Shown here: positions 7,101 through 8,707 of the stretch, piece by piece | Position numbering within the stretch: the stretch's first letter is position 1 | How the letters are laid out: every line of letters begins with the position of its first letter | Source of the DNA: Bacteriovoracaceae bacterium UBA2428 | GTDB lineage: Bacteria; Bdellovibrionota; UBA2428 | Direction of reading: 5' to 3' | Length of the DNA: 8,707 bases | NCBI GenBank assembly: GCA_002343545.1 | Contig: DDRA01000048.1 | Coordinates: forward strand, 1 to 8,707 | Translations under genes and position numbers: made by a program | The notes under the pieces: generated by a model | Database searches by the model: none | What the model was told of the DNA's origin: nothing | What the model saw: only the letters and a program-made list of their open reading frames with translations

Positions 7101-7386
7101 CCCATCCCGAAACGCGCGGGTTCGAGCTCACGCCGAGGTAGCTCAAACGTCGCAAGTCGCCGCCGTCGGAAGGCAGCAACACGACCTCGCGGCTGCCCTC
7201 GTCGTGCGACATCGCGGCGATCCACTTGCCGTCGGGACTGAGCTTCGGCGTGGAGAAGGCCCCCTTACCGGTGGTGAGTCGGCGCGCGAGCCCGCCCTCG
7301 AGTCCCACGCTCCAAAGATCTTCCTCGGACGCGAACACGATTCGCGAACCACGCACGCTCGGATACAACGCATAAGGCTTCGTCAT
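4159..7386 (-). CDS. tri: Tricorn-type protease (S41 family), complete
   Basis: Tricorn is a large cytoplasmic serine protease first known from Thermoplasma. It forms a hexamer and trims peptides from upstream proteases into di- and tripeptides. From ATG 7386 the product is 1075 residues, matching about 1070 for Thermoplasma tricorn. Domain order also matches: N-terminal six-bladed propeller (about 1-310, with LGPAVNI and WKGYRGG), seven-bladed propeller (about 320-670), helical C1 (about 680-750), PDZ (about 752-842, with GLAVGDEIVEIDGRSL) and the C2 crotonase-like fold. Catalytic residues are all present: Ser733-His734 in GTSHAYDIGG, nucleophile Ser954 in AGSDGD, and Glu1012 in DLENHGTTPD. 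VDFRYNGGG and SWGGVVGI are family motifs. A Lys/Ala/Glu-rich segment near residues 505-530 interrupts the second propeller. No signal peptide is seen. Starts at 7398 or 7458 are possible in frame, but 7458 lies inside the palindromic element. The Shine-Dalgarno is poor. The stop lies 68 bases before mutS. Confidence 0.95.
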   Translation of the reverse strand: MTKPYALYPSVRGSRIVFASEEDLWSVGLEGGLARRLTTGKGAFSTPKLSPDGKWIAAMSHDEGSREVVLLPSDGGDLRRLSYLGVSSNPRVSGWENDSTIFLSSGHRHPHWASEIYRLDVSVGAEPVPLNLGPAVNIVASRHGFVLEHNGHRPEPAWWKGYRGGLAGKFFYAKSLDDEFRPLVPFAAAHLTTPLWVGDRIFFVADPDGTAQVYSCDREGRGVKQHTKLKDFYARNPSTDGKHVVFTSGGDLLALDLRTNRTREIKVQCPSQRPQRQRRIVSAGTAFESVSLAPDAKSLALTFRGQVAEFGAWSGAVKLLEKPNDARYRLATRIGEKGLVWVSDASGEDELVYRAEPDAKPKALKGLRVGRVLAMVASPAGERVAILSNDNSHRLVDLKSGKAKLLRREDWAPLFDAAAFSPDGRYLAYSARTGYATAILRVYDADTGKTHDVTDEVTVDYAPSFDPEGRYLYFIGNRDLNPHWDHVHFNYGFPRASSAFLIPLRRDQLSPFLVPNEEEAKDASKADAKKTPAKNVKLVTTIDFEGIRERIQRFPVRLNGHLAKVCGLDKNRVLLLSWPVEGLLNQPWGPGASEPKGRLDVFDFSTQKLEPYYEGVSDVSVLGRGKHALLRVGSRVRIVGGEGKPDKAAADVSPKTGWIDLNRIQTIIEPAGEWRQMLREIWRLMRDHFWDPGMSRIDWKEVLARYLPLVERVSTRSEFSDLVWEMQGEMGTSHAYDIGGDYRLPPPIRVAKLGCDLERTARGYRIARIPKGDAWSETEFSPVAAPGLGLAVGDEIVEIDGRSLADRPIGELLLNKVQQEVELRVIPKGAKKLRAVRVKPSAGDLDLRYRDWVESRRDLVRELSKGRLGYIHIPDMSAPGFSEFHRHFVRDYDRDGLVVDFRYNGGGHVSPLLIEKLARKRLGIGRARLHRDYPFPEESPTGHMVGLTNEFAGSDGDMGPHQFKMRGLGPLIGKRSWGGVVGIWPRQSLVDGSFTTQPEFAHWFKDVGWDLENHGTTPDIEVEYLPHDYRKGVDPQLETAIKVLLERIESEGVWRPEVKELPDRRRGLTRPPKSR

Positions 7387-7404
7387 GCCCGCGAGCATAG
7401 CGCA

Positions 7405-7504
7405 AAAAGGCGTCAGGCTAGGCGCCCCCGGCTCCTTTTGGTTCAGCGCGCGCGTCAAAACAACGCAAATGCCGAACCCAAAAGAGCTGGGTCTGACGCC
7501 TTTT
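7405..7504. repeat. 100-bp nested imperfect palindrome (REP/MITE-like element)
   Basis: Outer arms AAAAGGCGTCAG (7405-7416) and CTGACGCCTTTT (7493-7504) are perfect 12-bp inverted copies. Inside them 7430-7447 and 7471-7488 form a second imperfect inverted pair (shared cores GCTC, TTTTGG and TTC), and at the centre GCGT (7452-7455) pairs with ACGC (7463-7466). The whole gap between the DUF962 and tricorn genes is essentially this element, and its right arm overlaps the DUF962 stop codon. GGGTCTGACGCC in the right arm resembles repeats I associate with IS200-like/RAYT transposases, from memory and not verified. As minus-strand RNA the last arm ends in a U-run, so it could also act as a terminator or an mRNA-stabilising hairpin. 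It could alternatively be a single-copy structure. Confidence 0.7.
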
Positions 7505-7844
7505 AGAAACGTCTACGGAAATCGCCGGAGGCTAGGAAGCGCCAGAAGGTGACGAAGTTCTCGGCGGCGAAGCGCGCCACGAAATCGAGCGGCGAGAGGA
7601 AGGGTTCGGGGCGCTCGATTTCGCGCGAATGGCCGAAGCCCTGGACCGCGATCGCCGCGACGACCGCGGCGGCGCCGAGGCCCGCGAGCCCCCACGCGAA
7701 CGTCGCGAGCGCGTAGACGAGCGTGAGCGCGCCCGCCACGAAGACGGGAACGCTCACGAGGTGCAGAACGAGATTCAATCGATTCGCGTGGCCCGCGGGA
7801 TAGAGATCCCGCTGCCAGCGCAGAAGATTCGGAGTCACCTTCAC
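7503..7844 (-). CDS. Mpo1-like / DUF962 family small membrane protein
   Basis: The 113-residue product fits the short bacterial branch of the DUF962 family (PF06127, now Mpo1-like). The yeast member Mpo1 is an iron-dependent dioxygenase in alpha-oxidation of 2-hydroxy fatty acids; bacterial members are mostly uncharacterised, so the substrate here is unknown. Seen directly: GHANRLNLVLH with His19 and His28, a hydrophobic stretch of about 28-48, a second of about 50-70, then GFGHSREIERPEPF with His72, and the tail LDFVARFAAENFVTFWRFLASG, which aligns with the family's final amphipathic helix. The three histidines sit where the family keeps its metal ligands. The likely topology is two membrane segments with both ends on one side. 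The start is GTG 7844, 27 bases after the Gly-rich gene stop, with a weak GAGGGCGGG upstream; GTG 7838 is an alternative. The stop codon lies in the right arm of the 100-bp palindrome. The name rests on remembered motifs. Confidence 0.78.
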   Translation of the reverse strand: MKVTPNLLRWQRDLYPAGHANRLNLVLHLVSVPVFVAGALTLVYALATFAWGLAGLGAAAVVAAIAVQGFGHSREIERPEPFLSPLDFVARFAAENFVTFWRFLASGDFRRRF

Positions 7845-7871
7845 GACGGAGCCCGCCCTCGAAGCCGCGCC

Positions 7872-8707
7872 CTAGCGCGTGTTCGAGTACTGGAAGCCGA
7901 AGCCGATGCTCGTGCCGCTATTGCTTTGGTAGGGCGGGTAGTAGACCGGCACGGCGTAGCCGCCACCGTAAGCACCGCCGTAACCCGCGCCACCCGCACC
8001 GTAGCCCATCATCGCGCCGCCGTAATTCAATCCCGAGTTAGCCTGCTGGTAGGCCATGTAGGACTGGTACGACTTGTCGGCGACCTTTTGCTGGTCGGCG
8101 AGTTGGTTACGGTAGAGTTGGCCGTAGCGGCTCGCTTCCGAAGCTTGGCGCGCCATCGCGCTCGCCCACTGCGAGTAGGCGTTCGCCTGCTGCGCGACCA
8201 GGTTCGAGTTGTTCGGGTTCGTGCCCCAGTAGGGAGCCGCGCCGTACGTGCCGTTCGCGCCCCAGGGTCCGCCCCAGCCGTTGTTGCCGTTGAGCGTGCC
8301 GTAGGGACCCGGCATGCCGCCGACGCCACCGAGGCCACCAAGACCGCCGACGCCGCCCAGGCCGTAACCAGGCACGCCGCTCAACACGCCACCGCCCGCG
8401 CCGCATCCCGGCGCCCACGGGGCGTAAGGAGGCGTTCCGCACATACCGCCGCCTGCGATCGGGCCCATGCCCGTGCCGCCGACCATCACGCCGCCGTTGC
8501 CGTAGGCCGCGCCCATCGGGCAGCCGCCGCCGAGTCCGGAGTAAGCACAACCGCCGCCGATGACGCCGCCCATGCCGCCGGGGTAGAAGCCGCCGCAACC
8601 GCCGCCGCCGTAGGCGAAGGGCAGGCCGCCGCCGCAAGCGCCGCCACCGATGCCGCCGATCGCGCCGCCGGGAACGAGGACTTGGCCACCCATGCCGCAA
8701 CCGGCAC
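7872..8707 (-). CDS. Gly-rich, Cys-containing protein of unknown function (5' end outside window)
   Basis: I do not recognise a family. An ATG lies at 8693, but the frame stays open to the edge and the upstream codons read AGCG, the same Gly/Cys composition, so the true start is probably outside. Counting from Met 8693 (273 residues), the layout is: Gly/Cys-rich region (1-105) with Cys at 20, 33, 49, 58, 85 and 97; a GLGG/GVGG repeat (about 111-126); an Asn/Trp/Tyr/Gly stretch (128-163); a Gln/Ala-rich helical segment (about 164-218, with QQANAYSQWASAMARQASEASR); a second Gly/Tyr-rich run (219-255); and a short amphipathic strand, IGFGFQYSNTR, at the C-terminus. Composition suggests an exported surface or matrix protein, possibly disulfide-linked, but no signal peptide can be judged because the N-terminus is missing. 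Consistent GGC/GGT codon use and the bounded stop at 7874-7872 argue for a real gene. It is first of the minus-strand cluster visible here. Confidence 0.75.
   Translation of the reverse strand, partial: AGCGMGGQVLVPGGAIGGIGGGACGGGLPFAYGGGGCGGFYPGGMGGVIGGGCAYSGLGGGCPMGAAYGNGGVMVGGTGMGPIAGGGMCGTPPYAPWAPGCGAGGGVLSGVPGYGLGGVGGLGGLGGVGGMPGPYGTLNGNNGWGGPWGANGTYGAAPYWGTNPNNSNLVAQQANAYSQWASAMARQASEASRYGQLYRNQLADQQKVADKSYQSYMAYQQANSGLNYGGAMMGYGAGGAGYGGAYGGGYAVPVYYPPYQSNSGTSIGFGFQYSNTR
8316..8363 (-). repeat. Gly-Leu-Gly-Gly / Gly-Val-Gly-Gly codon repeat
   Basis: Sixteen codons encode GLGGVGGLGGLGGVGG, built from a roughly 9-base unit (Gly-Gly-Leu or Gly-Gly-Val) with third-position variation. It is the most regular part of the Gly-rich protein and separates the Cys-bearing N-terminal half from the Asn/Tyr-rich middle. 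The third-base differences between units suggest selection on the protein rather than very recent slippage. Confidence 0.7.

Noticed and set aside
7387..7458. A longer tricorn frame starting at 7458
   Set aside because: The added residues are encoded inside the palindromic element and have no counterpart in tricorn; family similarity begins at about residue 3 from ATG 7386.
4306..7506. A 1066-codon open frame on the plus strand, opposite tricorn
   Set aside because: It mirrors the tricorn gene almost end to end, its composition is biased (Arg/Ala/Val/His/Asp) with no motif, and tricorn's catalytic residues show the true coding strand.
8316..8363. Short tandem units resembling a CRISPR-like array
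   Set aside because: They are in-frame Gly-rich codons without spacers; no repeat-spacer pattern exists.

Overview
The window is GC-rich chromosomal DNA (about two thirds G+C by eye) with six protein-coding genes, tightly packed. I see no rRNA, tRNA, CRISPR array, transposase or phage gene. The gene set points to a rod-shaped Gram-negative bacterium: MreB, a probably exported TPR protein and a Gly/Cys-rich likely surface protein. A predatory or deltaproteobacteria-like lineage such as Bdellovibrionota or Myxococcota would fit, but that placement is only a guess.

Layout: the left edge (1-452, minus) is the 5' part of mreB. A 112-bp divergent intergenic region separates it from a plus-strand gene (565-1371) for a probably secreted protein with a Pro/Ala linker and TPR-like repeats. 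That gene converges on a minus-strand cluster that fills the rest of the window. In transcription order the cluster is a Gly-rich, Cys-rich protein cut by the right edge (8707-7872), a small Mpo1-like/DUF962 membrane protein (7844-7503), a full-length tricorn-type S41 protease (7386-4159) and mutS (4090-1403).

The cluster could be read as one operon: gaps are 27, 116 and 68 bp with no opposing gene. Both larger gaps carry strong secondary structure. The DUF962-tricorn gap holds a 100-bp nested palindrome with perfect 12-bp ends, which looks like a REP/MITE-type element. The tricorn-mutS gap holds a 15-bp-stem hairpin that directly abuts the mutS Shine-Dalgarno, with competing pairings, so it may tune mutS translation. 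Functionally the neighbours are unrelated (surface protein, lipid-type enzyme, peptide degradation, mismatch repair), so the cluster looks more like a transcriptional convenience than a pathway.

No obviously new multi-gene system is visible. The points most worth following are the 100-bp palindrome, the mutS leader, the bacterial tricorn with an intact catalytic set, and the unrecognised Gly/Cys-rich protein.
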